Assembly (NCBI RefSeq): GCF_034006445.1
Contig: NZ_JAVESS010000012.1
Span: forward strand, 17,196-81,195
Length of the DNA stretch: 64,000 bases
Source: Desulfovibrio sp.
Lineage (GTDB): Bacteria > Desulfobacterota > Desulfovibrionia > Desulfovibrionales > Desulfovibrionaceae
Reading direction: 5' to 3'
Both the position numbers and the translations under genes were made by a program. Shown piece after piece: positions 16,455 through 25,401 of the stretch (position 1 is its first letter; every line of letters starts with the position of its first letter). Below the pieces are notes generated by a model, which was not told the DNA's origin, did no database searches, and saw nothing but the letters and a program-made list of their open reading frames with translations.

Positions 16455-19104
16455 CGAAATCCTCCTCGTCTTCCGGATTGTCCAATACACCCTGCATATT
16501 CTGAACCCAGACCCTGTTTGCAGCTATCTCAACGGTGTGCGAGTAGTCTCCAAAGGGGAAGCTGATACCAAATGCCGGTACGCGCCGATACGCAACATCC
16601 GGAAATTCCAGTATGTGCACCATCAGTAGCGGCTTGTTCCTCACTTCACGATAGTGCACGTCAGACGGTTTGCCACTCATTTTTTGATCTTGCTCATTGT
16701 ATTCTTGGGCCAGCAAACGCGCTTTCTCTATCTGCTCTGGCGTAAGTCCCAGTTTTTCATCCCCACGGCTGGCAACTCGATTTTTGGCTGTTCGCCATGC
16801 CGTTCCTTCCCAAGGTTTTGCTGTACGCTTTTGAGCTCCCAGCTTGTATTGGCTTCCCTCTTCTCCATTATCTTTGAGAGAAACAAAAACTACATCGCCT
16901 TTGGGGTGCAGGTCGGAGATTTCATGCAGGTATAACGTTGCGGCATATTTGGCATCGGCCATGTCTGGATGGGCTTCAAATTTCTCCAGAAAATCTTCGA
17001 TTACTGCAACATTAACATCCTTGGCCCACCATCCTTTCTCTGTCGGAACAATCTGAGCGGCAAGACCATTTGTCCAAAACTCTTCAATCAAATTTTCGTT
17101 TTTGATGTTTGTTCTGTTGTCCGTAGGCAAGATATAACTTTCAACAAGTCTGCCACTCAGATTTTGTCGAATTTTTATCTTGGCGGCACTTAGCATTTTG
17201 TTTGCTGCAGTGATCAAAAGCTTTTCCGGGTGAGTTTCCACGTAAAGGCCAAACTGACGAGGAGTAAGACCATCCCTACGCATCTTCCTTATCTGTTGCC
17301 GTAGTTCTTCTGTTTTTTCGGCAATATGCCCATACCAATCTATGGAATCTGGTGACAAATACACTCGGCACAGATCTTCATAGCCAGGCCGATAACCAAA
17401 CCATCTCCCCATCTGCATCAATGTATCGTACATGCGCGTGTTTCGATACATATAGCTCATCCAAAGTCCTTCCAGAGTCAACCCTCGTGACAGGCTCAAG
17501 CCTCCAATGGCCACGGCTGTCAGTCCGTGCCCATCTTTTTCGTATTTCTTGTAATCGAGTACTTCATCGGACTTACTGTTTATAACAAAGAACTTCAAAG
17601 TATCGAATGCCGAAAGCAGGTTTGCTTTTACATCATCCCAGTCTACGCCGCATTCTATAAACTCAGAATCATAAGCTTCACGTAATGCCTGCATGTATTT
17701 ATTTCTTGATGAGATATCTTCCGGCATTGCATAGTTTGCTTTTACTGCTTCTCTTAGCTTTTTTTCGTGAAGCGCAAGAATATTTTTAACCGTCCGCTGG
17801 ACGGCAACAAACCTGGACACATTGACTAGCATGGAGCAATGTTTGTTGTTTTGTCCTCGGCAGTTTCTGATAGTTTTGCCAACAATGAATTGGTTGAATG
17901 CCTTGTACAGGCTTGGCGGAAGCTCTGTAAGCGGGATATCTTTTTTATGTGTCAGCGGCAGGTAGTCTTCACAATCTCGAATCTCGCGCAATATTTTACT
18001 ACTGCTTTCGTCTTCAAGGAAAACCTTGTCGGGACCAAAATAGGTGTTGGGAGCATCCAGAGAATAGATAAAATCTTTCGGGAACAGTTCTTCCCGAACA
18101 TCCTGGTCGTACGCCTCCGGGTTGATAAAAATATTGGCAAAAGGAGTTGCGGTGTATCCTACATAACAGGATTTGGCGAAAAGATTCAAAATTTGACGTA
18201 ACCACGCGTTTGTTTTTGTTGGATCAAGCTCCGGCTTGTTTGTGTTGATCGAAGCATTGTCCGCCTCGTCGTCGATCATCAACATCGGGACATCGGTTAT
18301 CTGCCCATTTTTCGAATTCAGCTCTTTCAGCCATTTGTGCAGTGCCTGGAGTGTAGTTACGTTCTTTTTGATCACCAGAACAATGGGCTTGCTGAAGTCA
18401 TTCAGTTTCCAGCCACTTTTCTCGGCAGTATTCTTGTTGAAGTCTTCGTTGATGTTGGTAAGCGTGGCCGGGTGGGGGAAGTCGGAAGAAAATCTGCCTA
18501 CGCCAACAATGACTCGGTTGCCAGGGTCGCTGGACCGCCCGATAAACCCTTCGTCCATCCGTTCCTGGGTTTGCTTGCGCAAATTGTTATGGATACCGGC
18601 AATAACAATAATAAATTTGTAACCTGCATCGGCAGCTCTGGCCACCAGCCCCATGTAGTTTGCGGTTTTTCCCGACTGGACGTGTCCTATAACTAGGCCC
18701 CGGCGGTCCCATGCCCCTTCACTCAAGGGATCTTGCAGATGACCAAGGATGCGTCCGCCAGTATCACTCAGGGCTTGTACGACCTGTGGTGCCCAGCCCT
18801 CCTGGCGTAAATATTTTTCATAGGCTTCGGAATATATCCAGGAGATGCTTCTTTTCAGCATCCATTCTTCGTCATGAGGAGTCTCTGTATCTACAATGGA
18901 GACGCCCTGTCCCATACGCGAGTCGATTGCCACTAGCGCCTGTTCCACAACGTTTGCAATGTCTCCAACAAAACCGGAAAGTTGAGCAAGTATTTTGGCT
19001 TTTTCTTCTACCTCCTCCCTTGTGGGGGGAGGCGTTTTGTCTCCAAGAAGAGAGATAAGAGAACTGGCGAGTTGTTTTTCTTTTTCCAATGCCGAATTAC
19101 TCAT
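16447..19104 (-). CDS. Z1-domain superfamily II-like ATPase
   Basis: 885 residues. The P-loop region GLVIGHVQSGKTANYMG lies about 133-149, the Walker B-like MLMIDDEADNAS about 275-286, then SYVGYTATPFANIF, a helicase-like motif III region. The Z1 domain itself includes GGLSLSRGLTLEG and MQMGRWFGYRPGYEDLCR (about 530-580). It is probably the DNA translocase of the restriction-like system. I chose the ATG at 19104, which has GGGAGGGG four bases upstream and overlaps the GHKL gene stop by eight bases. An upstream in-frame extension has no family support. Confidence 0.9.
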   Translation of the reverse strand: MSNSALEKEKQLASSLISLLGDKTPPPTREEVEEKAKILAQLSGFVGDIANVVEQALVAIDSRMGQGVSIVDTETPHDEEWMLKRSISWIYSEAYEKYLRQEGWAPQVVQALSDTGGRILGHLQDPLSEGAWDRRGLVIGHVQSGKTANYMGLVARAADAGYKFIIVIAGIHNNLRKQTQERMDEGFIGRSSDPGNRVIVGVGRFSSDFPHPATLTNINEDFNKNTAEKSGWKLNDFSKPIVLVIKKNVTTLQALHKWLKELNSKNGQITDVPMLMIDDEADNASINTNKPELDPTKTNAWLRQILNLFAKSCYVGYTATPFANIFINPEAYDQDVREELFPKDFIYSLDAPNTYFGPDKVFLEDESSSKILREIRDCEDYLPLTHKKDIPLTELPPSLYKAFNQFIVGKTIRNCRGQNNKHCSMLVNVSRFVAVQRTVKNILALHEKKLREAVKANYAMPEDISSRNKYMQALREAYDSEFIECGVDWDDVKANLLSAFDTLKFFVINSKSDEVLDYKKYEKDGHGLTAVAIGGLSLSRGLTLEGLWMSYMYRNTRMYDTLMQMGRWFGYRPGYEDLCRVYLSPDSIDWYGHIAEKTEELRQQIRKMRRDGLTPRQFGLYVETHPEKLLITAANKMLSAAKIKIRQNLSGRLVESYILPTDNRTNIKNENLIEEFWTNGLAAQIVPTEKGWWAKDVNVAVIEDFLEKFEAHPDMADAKYAATLYLHEISDLHPKGDVVFVSLKDNGEEGSQYKLGAQKRTAKPWEGTAWRTAKNRVASRGDEKLGLTPEQIEKARLLAQEYNEQDQKMSGKPSDVHYREVRNKPLLMVHILEFPDVAYRRVPAFGISFPFGDYSHTVEIAANRVWVQNMQGVLDNPEDEEDFDE

Positions 19105-20578
19105 AACACCCCTCCCGGATGTATTTTTCAACAAGATCCGTTCTGCCATCCACCAGACGCAAAGACTGGACAACCTCCAGGAACTTTTCTCGCTCCAGTG
19201 GATCCGTTCCAAAAAGAGCAAAATGTACTTCCTTCAGCTTGGCCAAGCTCTCTTCATCAGACAAAGAACTCATATCCAGTTTTCTTGGATGCATGGAGAA
19301 ATCGGAATAGATCATTTCTACAGGGACAGAAGACCCCACTGCTTCCAACAAAACTTCCAATATTCTGTTTTCGGCATCCGAAAATTTTGACTTCAAGGTT
19401 GCGATAAGGGCATGATCTCTATTCAGGGCATAGCGGATGGAGCCGTTTTGTTCTGCGAATCTCTCCCAGATGGGAGCTTTGGTTTCGCTGAACAGCTTTT
19501 GTCCTCGCCCACGATGTATTCTTGTGCTGCTTTCGGAAATTTGGGGAAGTATTTGCCTCAAGCGCTCACGCACAAGGTATGGCGGCCTTACGGTTGATTT
19601 TTTGATATCTATGGTCCAGGCGTCATCCAGAGTGTTGGAAAAATCGATCTGAACTCTGGCCAATTTGCTTGTTTCGCCTTTGGGAATAAGGCGAAACCAA
19701 TCACCCCATGCCATCAGCCGTCCGTTTCTGTAAACGTAAGCTCCCTGATTGGAGAGAAATTCACTACGGCTTTGGTAGTAAGCTTCTTCACGTGCTGACA
19801 GGCGAGAATGATGAGGGAGGATATAAGCTTGAAGATATACTTCTTCGGCTCCAAGGTGAACGGTTTCCGGGGGAAGAAGTTGTGAACCGCTTTTTCTGCA
19901 AAAAGGGTCAAAGCCTTCGACGGGATGCCCGTTGATGCTTAGTGAGAGGCGCTTTCTTCCTCTTATTTCACCATCAAGGAAACGGTGAAATACGAGAGCC
20001 AGGTGCTTTTCCAGGATATCGAGCTTTTCATTAACCACTTCATCGTGATTATCTTTTTGGCTTTCATCAAAAAGTCGATCCAGCTTTCTCCATAACACTA
20101 AGGTTCCATTGCTGCCCAACTGGTTGATGAAAGGGACATCTGCAATGTCTGTTTCTTCGAGTACGGATATCAGCCAATCGTCAGTTTCTTTGACAAGGTC
20201 GAGATCCCATTCGGCTCCACACCATTGGCCATCCTGGACACTGACAACAGTAAGTTTGAGACATTGAGAAAAAGAGGCCGTTTTGAGGCCAAGGCCAAAC
20301 CTGCCAAGGTCCATCTTATTTCTTTTTTGTTCCGGCCCAAGAGCGCCATGTCTCATCGCAACAAGCAGATCCTCTTCGTTCATACCACAACCATTGTCCC
20401 AGATAGCAAGAATGGGGATATCCGAGGACACGTCACAGATAATACCCACTTCGGTGGCTTCGGCAGAAATACTGTTGTCCACAATATCTGCTACAGCAGT
20501 TTCAAGCGAATACCCGAGATCGCGCAATGACGTCGACATGGAGTGCGCACTGGGAGGAAGTGGATGCATTCTGGCCAT
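19097..20578 (-). CDS. GHKL ATPase, MORC/MutL/Hsp90-like
   Basis: 493 residues. The ATP-binding motifs are the N-box ADIVDNSIS (about 30-38), WDNGCGM (about 59-65) and GRFGLGLKTASFSQC (about 92-106). An S5-like domain and a helical C-terminus should follow. Prokaryotic GHKL proteins of this type are known to occur in predicted restriction systems together with Z1 ATPases, endonuclease-fold proteins, methylases and Vsr, and are considered relatives of eukaryotic MORC. It likely acts as an ATP-driven DNA clamp that licenses the nuclease. It is co-transcribed with the methylase, 56 bases upstream. Confidence 0.9.
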   Translation of the reverse strand: MARMHPLPPSAHSMSTSLRDLGYSLETAVADIVDNSISAEATEVGIICDVSSDIPILAIWDNGCGMNEEDLLVAMRHGALGPEQKRNKMDLGRFGLGLKTASFSQCLKLTVVSVQDGQWCGAEWDLDLVKETDDWLISVLEETDIADVPFINQLGSNGTLVLWRKLDRLFDESQKDNHDEVVNEKLDILEKHLALVFHRFLDGEIRGRKRLSLSINGHPVEGFDPFCRKSGSQLLPPETVHLGAEEVYLQAYILPHHSRLSAREEAYYQSRSEFLSNQGAYVYRNGRLMAWGDWFRLIPKGETSKLARVQIDFSNTLDDAWTIDIKKSTVRPPYLVRERLRQILPQISESSTRIHRGRGQKLFSETKAPIWERFAEQNGSIRYALNRDHALIATLKSKFSDAENRILEVLLEAVGSSVPVEMIYSDFSMHPRKLDMSSLSDEESLAKLKEVHFALFGTDPLEREKFLEVVQSLRLVDGRTDLVEKYIREGCYE

Positions 20579-20634
20579 TGGACAACGCTCCGTACTAATT
20601 AGAGATTGCCTCCGGAGAGGGGGTGGAGATTATG

Positions 20635-22194
20635 CTAATAATTCCCCGCTCCATGAGTAAATTTCAATACTGCCCATACCTTTTCAGCTATTTGACGCGC
20701 CAGCAACGGGGGGACAGCGTTCCCGACCTGTACGTATTGTGCTGTCCGTGGGCCTTCAAAAAAATAATTGTCGGGAAACGTTTGAAGCCGTGCTGCTTCA
20801 CGTACCGTCAGGCTGCGGCATTGCGTCGGGTCCGGATGGATAAACGAATGTCCGTCTTTGGCCAGATGGCTTGTAATAGTTGTCGAGGGGCGAGCTTCCA
20901 ATTGGGCTTTGAACCTGTCATCAAAATGCCCGCTGTCCCAATTGGCATGCTCCGGAGGCAAGCCAGGGAAATCGAAGTCTTTGGCGGCAAGAGGATTTTT
21001 ACCTTTGGCACGCGCAAAGGCCGCCACATATGCATACCTCCGCAAATCGCTGGCCATATGAGAGCGTGTTTCATGATTTAGCCAACCGCCAAGTTCTGTA
21101 TCTCGCAACCATTCATGTAAAGCGGTTCCACGAGTAGGAAGATGAGCATAGTCTCCAGGGATCCATTGCCCCCCCCGGGAAAGAGTTCTCTGCTCAACAT
21201 CTTTCGCGGTGAGGTGAAGCAGTTGTGCAAGACGATGGCTCTTGGCTTCACTCGCATGTTGGGACATAGATGTGCAGGCTTCGATAACAATATTTTTCCA
21301 GACATCTATGGAGTCCATTTGGCGGGAGATGCCACTTCTCAGTGAAGGCATATCCCCTATGGCATCCCAAACTGTATTTGACAGTGAAGGCTGCAACTTG
21401 GGCAAAGAAAATGTAATATCTTCTCGAACTCCCACCAATATTACCCGGTGCCGCGCTTGAGGCACTCCATATTTCTCACACTGGACAATAAATTTTTTCA
21501 GATCGAGATCAGATGCATTCATGCCAGGTTCGTAACACGTGTCTGCAACCAGAGAATGTATGGTGTAATTGTAGTTTTCGACACTACGCTCACTCTTTCC
21601 CGGGCGTGCCAAATCTTCAAGAATACGATGGATGATATGTTTATGATCTAATTGGCAAGAGAGAAGTCCCCTGACATTCTCCATAACAAATACTGATGGT
21701 CGAAATTGTCTGATCACATTTAGATATTCTTGATACAAATAATGGCGAGGGTCCTTTACGTTGTTGGCACCTGAGCGAACACGTCCAACGACGGAGTATG
21801 CCTGGCAAGGAGGGCCTCCAATTAAAACCCAATGTTCGTCGTTAGGAATCAATTTGGCAATCCGCTCATAGAGAAAAATATTGTCTTTGGGTTCACCCAA
21901 TTCAAGTAAAAGAGCCTCCGAACCGGCCTCATCCCAGAGGTCTTCATCCTTAGATGCCACTGGAGAATTGGTTGACCCCTTGTAGTACGCATATAGAGTA
22001 TCCAACGGCCTTCCATGTCGTCTTAGCAATCGTGAATACGCGCGAAGCTTCAGAGTGCGTTGGGCAAATTTGTCTTTTTCGACGGATACGACTATTTTAA
22101 AAGGGTATGCACCATTCACCCGGAGAGAAGAAAAACCTTCTCCCAAACCTCCGGGCCCTGCAAATAAATCAACTATTTTTGTAGTCTGCATCAA
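20635..22194 (-). CDS. dcm: DNA (cytosine-5)-methyltransferase
   Basis: 519 residues. The SAM-binding motif I is VDLFAGPGGLGEGF at the N-terminus, the catalytic PCQ loop is GGPPCQAYSVVGR (Cys about 127), and motif VI is FVMENVRGLL (about 167). The variable target-recognition region is large, and the C-terminus has QVGNAVPPLLA, the motif X partner. It is the modification component of the operon and should protect host sites. The codons for SRGGQW contain a run of eight G (8 C at 21169-21176 on the plus strand), a possible slippage site. It is divergent from vsr. Confidence 0.95.
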   Translation of the reverse strand: MMQTTKIVDLFAGPGGLGEGFSSLRVNGAYPFKIVVSVEKDKFAQRTLKLRAYSRLLRRHGRPLDTLYAYYKGSTNSPVASKDEDLWDEAGSEALLLELGEPKDNIFLYERIAKLIPNDEHWVLIGGPPCQAYSVVGRVRSGANNVKDPRHYLYQEYLNVIRQFRPSVFVMENVRGLLSCQLDHKHIIHRILEDLARPGKSERSVENYNYTIHSLVADTCYEPGMNASDLDLKKFIVQCEKYGVPQARHRVILVGVREDITFSLPKLQPSLSNTVWDAIGDMPSLRSGISRQMDSIDVWKNIVIEACTSMSQHASEAKSHRLAQLLHLTAKDVEQRTLSRGGQWIPGDYAHLPTRGTALHEWLRDTELGGWLNHETRSHMASDLRRYAYVAAFARAKGKNPLAAKDFDFPGLPPEHANWDSGHFDDRFKAQLEARPSTTITSHLAKDGHSFIHPDPTQCRSLTVREAARLQTFPDNYFFEGPRTAQYVQVGNAVPPLLARQIAEKVWAVLKFTHGAGNY

Positions 22195-22229
22195 CTAATT
22201 CCTATCATAGTTTTACCCAAAGAGAATAC

Positions 22230-22688
22230 ATGGATGTCGTTTCCCCCGCAACTCGTTCTCGCATGATGGCCGGAATCCGTTCATCAGACACCAAGCCGGA
22301 GCTTGCTCTGAGAAGGAATCTGCACGCACGGGGTTTTCGTTATAGATTGAAGACCAAAATATTGGGCTATACTCCAGATGTAGTGTTACGTAAATATAAA
22401 GTGGTAATCTTTGTCCACGGATGCTTTTGGCACAGGCACAAACAATGCAAGTACACAACAATCCCAAAAACAAATATCCAAAAGTGGAAGACAAAATTTG
22501 CTGAAAATGAAGGCAGAGATTTGCGTGTTGAAACTATATTATTGGCATCTGGATGGCGGGTAGCAATAATCTGGGAGTGTTGGCTAAAAAGAAAGATGGA
22601 TTTGGACTGGCTTTATGAATGGATCGTCAGTCCTGCAGCAAACTATGTTTCATGGCCCAGCCCAGAAGCATTGCAGGATACAAAATAG
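22230..22688 (+). CDS. vsr: Very-short-patch repair endonuclease Vsr
   Basis: 152 residues, family-typical. Nicks 5' of the T in T:G mismatches produced by deamination of 5-methylcytosine. The signature MMAGIRSSDTKPELALRR is followed by GYTPDVVLRKYKVVIFVHGC (catalytic Asp in PDVV) and CFWHRH with the zinc and active-site His residues. It is divergent from the Dcm-type methylase with a 35-base gap, the usual methylase-Vsr pairing. No obvious Shine-Dalgarno directly precedes the ATG at 22230. Confidence 0.94.
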   Translation: MDVVSPATRSRMMAGIRSSDTKPELALRRNLHARGFRYRLKTKILGYTPDVVLRKYKVVIFVHGCFWHRHKQCKYTTIPKTNIQKWKTKFAENEGRDLRVETILLASGWRVAIIWECWLKRKMDLDWLYEWIVSPAANYVSWPSPEALQDTK

Positions 22689-22786
22689 TCGAGCAACGAC
22701 GTGCGGGAATACAAGACTTGTTTGCCATGTTTGATATAAGGCAAACCGCCACCTCGACTCCTCTGCGTCTTCAGCGTTGCTGCCGA
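22643..22786 (-). pseudogene. Truncated excisionase/AlpA-like HTH gene
   Basis: The reading SAATLKTQRSRGGGLPYIKH...VLYSRTSLLDYF is the C-terminal two thirds of a small MerR-type HTH domain used by excisionases. The first helix is missing: the reading frame runs upstream into the right end of the IS3-family element at 22787. An artificial start (ATG at 22828 or nearby) is supplied by IS sequence. The 3' end overlaps vsr in antisense by about 45 bases. The IS probably removed the island's own excisionase-type gene. Confidence 0.6.
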
Positions 22787-22817
22787 CTGAGATAGGTCGT
22801 CAATTTCGTACGCCATG

Positions 22818-23698
22818 TTAAGCGGCAACCGGCAGTTTTGGTTTCATCATCCTGCTTCTGACAAACGCCGCTGGTGAGAGATAGCCAAGTGCTGCCTGAC
22901 GTCTTTGTCGATTATAAAAAACCTCAATATACTCACTTATATCCGTAATGGCTTCAGCCTGTGAGCTATAGCTTTTGCGATGGACCAACTCATTTTTCAA
23001 CAAGCCCCAGAAGCTTTCCATGGGTGCGTTGTCGTAACAATCCCCTTTTTTGCTCATGGAGCAGACCAGACCGTATGAGCGGAGTTTTTCTTGGTAGGCT
23101 GCGTGCAATACTGGCTGCCGCGATCCGAATGCAGAATCAGTCCCACAGGCGGGCGATGCAAGCGCGCCGCCTTCGTTAATGCAGCCAAGACAAGTCCGGT
23201 GTCCATACGTTCGGCCATGCTGAAGCCGACAATTTCCCGACTGTGTAAATCCTTGATTCCGGCAAGATATACCCAGCCCTGCCGTGTGGGGATATAGGTT
23301 ATGTCACTCACCCACACGCGGTTGTGTTCGCCCGGCGCGAAGTTACGGTTTAAAAGATTGGGAGCGACCGGCAGCGCGTGATTTGATTCCATGGTGCGGA
23401 TAACCCGCCGTTTGCGCTTACAGACGAGGCCCAGTTTGCGGCGTAGCCGCTTGACCTTCCAGAGGCTGACGGCACAGCCGCTTGCTACGAGTTCCCGGTG
23501 CAACCGTTCCGCGCCGTATGTGCCGCGTGTTCTCTGGTGGGCAGCCAGAACATCGGCCTCCAGGCGAGTTGTCTTACGTGATGGGGCCGCGTAGCGTTTG
23601 AGCCAGGCATAGTATCCACTGACAGATGCGTGCAAAACCAGGCAAACAAACCGGACGGGATATAGGTGTCGCAAAGCGCTGACTGCGGCGTACCTCAC
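22818..23698 (-). pseudogene. IS3-family transposase OrfB, frameshifted
   Basis: The DDE integrase-core protein. Frame 1 runs from MRYAAVSALRHLYPV through the HTH_21 region (RTRGTYGAERLHREL), WVSDITYIPT (first Asp) and LILHSDRGSQYCT (second Asp). Near 23095 the frame shifts by one base, and HAAYQEKLRSYG...MESFWGLLKNEL (final Glu) continues in another frame. IS3 elements use a programmed shift between orfA and orfB, not inside orfB, so this copy looks inactivated by a one-base deletion. Confidence 0.85.
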
Positions 23699-23991
23699 AG
23701 CGACTCCTTGGCAAAGTACGCCGCCGCTTTTTTTAGAATGTCGCGCTCCATACGCAGCAGGGCGTTTTCTTTCTTCAGTCGCGCCAACTCCGCATCCTGC
23801 TCATTCACGCCCGGCTTCAAGGCGAACTCGTGCTTGTCCTGTCGGTAATGCGTAACCCAATTCGCCAAGGTTTTCATTGGAATAGATAACCTTCGCGCTG
23901 TTTCCGTTACGCCAAAACCATCATCAACCGCCATGGTGACGGCTTGCTGCCTCAATTCCTGTGAATAACGTCCCCGTGGTGCTTTCGTCAT
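23695..23991 (-). CDS. IS3-family transposase OrfA
   Basis: 98 residues: the N-terminal HTH (YSQELRQQAVTMAVDDGFGVTETARRLSIP) is followed by a leucine-zipper-like coiled coil (ELARLKKENALLRMERDILKKAA). GAGGAGG lies five bases before the ATG. Its stop overlaps the orfB start, as is usual in IS3 elements. Confidence 0.9.
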   Translation of the reverse strand: MTKAPRGRYSQELRQQAVTMAVDDGFGVTETARRLSIPMKTLANWVTHYRQDKHEFALKPGVNEQDAELARLKKENALLRMERDILKKAAAYFAKESL

Positions 23992-24003
23992 AGAACCTCC
24001 TCA

Positions 24004-24918
24004 ATGGATATGAACTATGGCGTCCGTTTTTTCCAGCCTATCTCAGCTGGGAAAAATAATTATAGTGAAGACCAGTTCTTTGCGGCCTTACATGAAATTC
24101 ACGTTTTTACTTATTTAACACTATGCGGAAAACCAAGCGTTGATTATGAACCAAAACAGGGAGGGGATTCTAGAAAAAAGAATCCAGAATACTGTATTAA
24201 GAATAGATTTATGATTCCCGGCAAAGTCCCTGGTGAGATGTTATACGCTGAAGAGGATTATATTTTTGATGTTGAAGTGAAAAGTATTGTTGGGCAACTT
24301 GATGAAATGATTGATCCGAAAAAATCATTTATAATACCAAGCATGGCAATCGAATACAGCAAGAGGGAAGATCTAATAATTTTATGTAGTGAACTTGAGT
24401 TGCAGGTTGAATTGCCGAATATTATTCAACTAAAAGATTTTTTGAATAGTGCTGCAAGTAAATTTACGTCGGCATTGCATAAAAATCATTTCAATATTTT
24501 ACATATTAACTGGACGCATAGAGAAATTCCTCACTTAAATTACATAGAACCGCTTTCGCTTCTTGATAACCCTATAAACGGACTATTACGCTACAAGGAT
24601 ATTGGAAAAAAATTTAAAATATCAAATGATGTTTTTGAAAAAATATCTGCTATTTTCATTTACAGCTATCCCAAACAAGCTCTCATGTTTGGCGATATTC
24701 GCTGGGTATTTTCCAACAAGCAGTGCGCAACGTTGTTCAATCAAAACCTTACTCAAGAGCAAAAGTCAAAATTAGCTCGCATTCTATCTATGGATCCATC
24801 CGCGAATCCACAAATACAACCATTTTTGTTCTACTCACCAGAGACACATCCTAAGTCGTTAACATATGCAGAGTTCGAAAAAATAGGACAGGTTATAGAG
24901 CAAATACACCTAAAATAA
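24004..24918 (+). CDS. 5'-truncated hypothetical protein, nuclease-like motif
   Basis: The open frame starts in the IS terminal repeat (ATG at 24004). Native coding begins only after 24046 (GKNNYSEDQFFAALHEIHVF), so the original N-terminus is lost. The sequence is AT-rich with poor codon match to core genes. One stretch, EEDYIFDVEVKSI (about 80-92), has the D-x-E-V-K pattern of PD-(D/E)XK nucleases. No family recognised. It may be an inactivated defence gene of island 1. The 300-residue remainder is intact in frame. Confidence 0.5.
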   Translation: MDMNYGVRFFQPISAGKNNYSEDQFFAALHEIHVFTYLTLCGKPSVDYEPKQGGDSRKKNPEYCIKNRFMIPGKVPGEMLYAEEDYIFDVEVKSIVGQLDEMIDPKKSFIIPSMAIEYSKREDLIILCSELELQVELPNIIQLKDFLNSAASKFTSALHKNHFNILHINWTHREIPHLNYIEPLSLLDNPINGLLRYKDIGKKFKISNDVFEKISAIFIYSYPKQALMFGDIRWVFSNKQCATLFNQNLTQEQKSKLARILSMDPSANPQIQPFLFYSPETHPKSLTYAEFEKIGQVIEQIHLK

Positions 24919-24966
24919 TTTAAAAAGTCTGACGGGGCCCGCCTTGGTGCGTATACTTGTTGCCGC

Positions 24967-25401
24967 CTACCCTTGGTCCAAGGAAAAAGAAAAATCGGTG
25001 TCATATATTGCGGCGGACCCCCTGTACAATTCATTCCCAAACGCCCTGACATATTTGATGGTTCCATCTCTGATGTAATCAAAGATGCGGAAAAAGAGTT
25101 CCTGCTTGATATAAAGAAATAGTTCAAACGTCCCATTTTTGCGTTTTTGCAAAAGACCACCAGTACGTTTATCACTGCCTGCGTCATGTAGCGTGAGTAT
25201 CACGATGGTTTCCAGAGCAATTTTACGTGTTCCACTCAAGATGATGGTCCCTTCAAAAGCAACACTGTTGAAATCATCCGCAGAGATTTCACGCTTGCCC
25301 TCCTTCCTTGGGGTGCGAAAAGCAAAATATGCCTCGACTACGGCTGGTTTTAGCTCAATGTAATATTCGATGTTGGGAGAATTTTTTAACGCTCTACCCA
25401 T
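24967..25401 (-). CDS. Hypothetical protein
   Basis: 144 residues, predicted soluble and mixed alpha/beta (IEYYIELKPAVVEAYFAF..., TFELFLYIKQELFFRIFDYIRDG). No signal peptide, membrane segment or known motif seen. It lies between the truncated nuclease-like gene and a conserved small protein in island 1. No function can be proposed from sequence alone. Confidence 0.45.
   Translation of the reverse strand: MGRALKNSPNIEYYIELKPAVVEAYFAFRTPRKEGKREISADDFNSVAFEGTIILSGTRKIALETIVILTLHDAGSDKRTGGLLQKRKNGTFELFLYIKQELFFRIFDYIRDGTIKYVRAFGNELYRGSAAIYDTDFSFSLDQG

Larger units (their letters stand above)
22787..24046 (-). mobile_element. IS3-family insertion sequence
   Basis: About 1.26 kb. Terminal inverted repeats are CTGAGATAGG...GTACGCCAT at 22787 and, on the other strand, CTGAGATAGG...GGACGCCAT ending at 24046. 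Two overlapping frames are present (orfA 23695-23991, orfB 22818-23698). No target duplication is visible (CGA on the left, CTG on the right). The neighbouring genes are both cut, so the insertion was probably followed by an adjacent deletion. Confidence 0.88.

Noticed and set aside
16455..16490. Upstream in-frame start of the DUF4420 gene at 16490
   Set aside because: It lies inside the Z1 gene and lacks a ribosome site, while the ATG at 16454 has GGAGG at the right distance.
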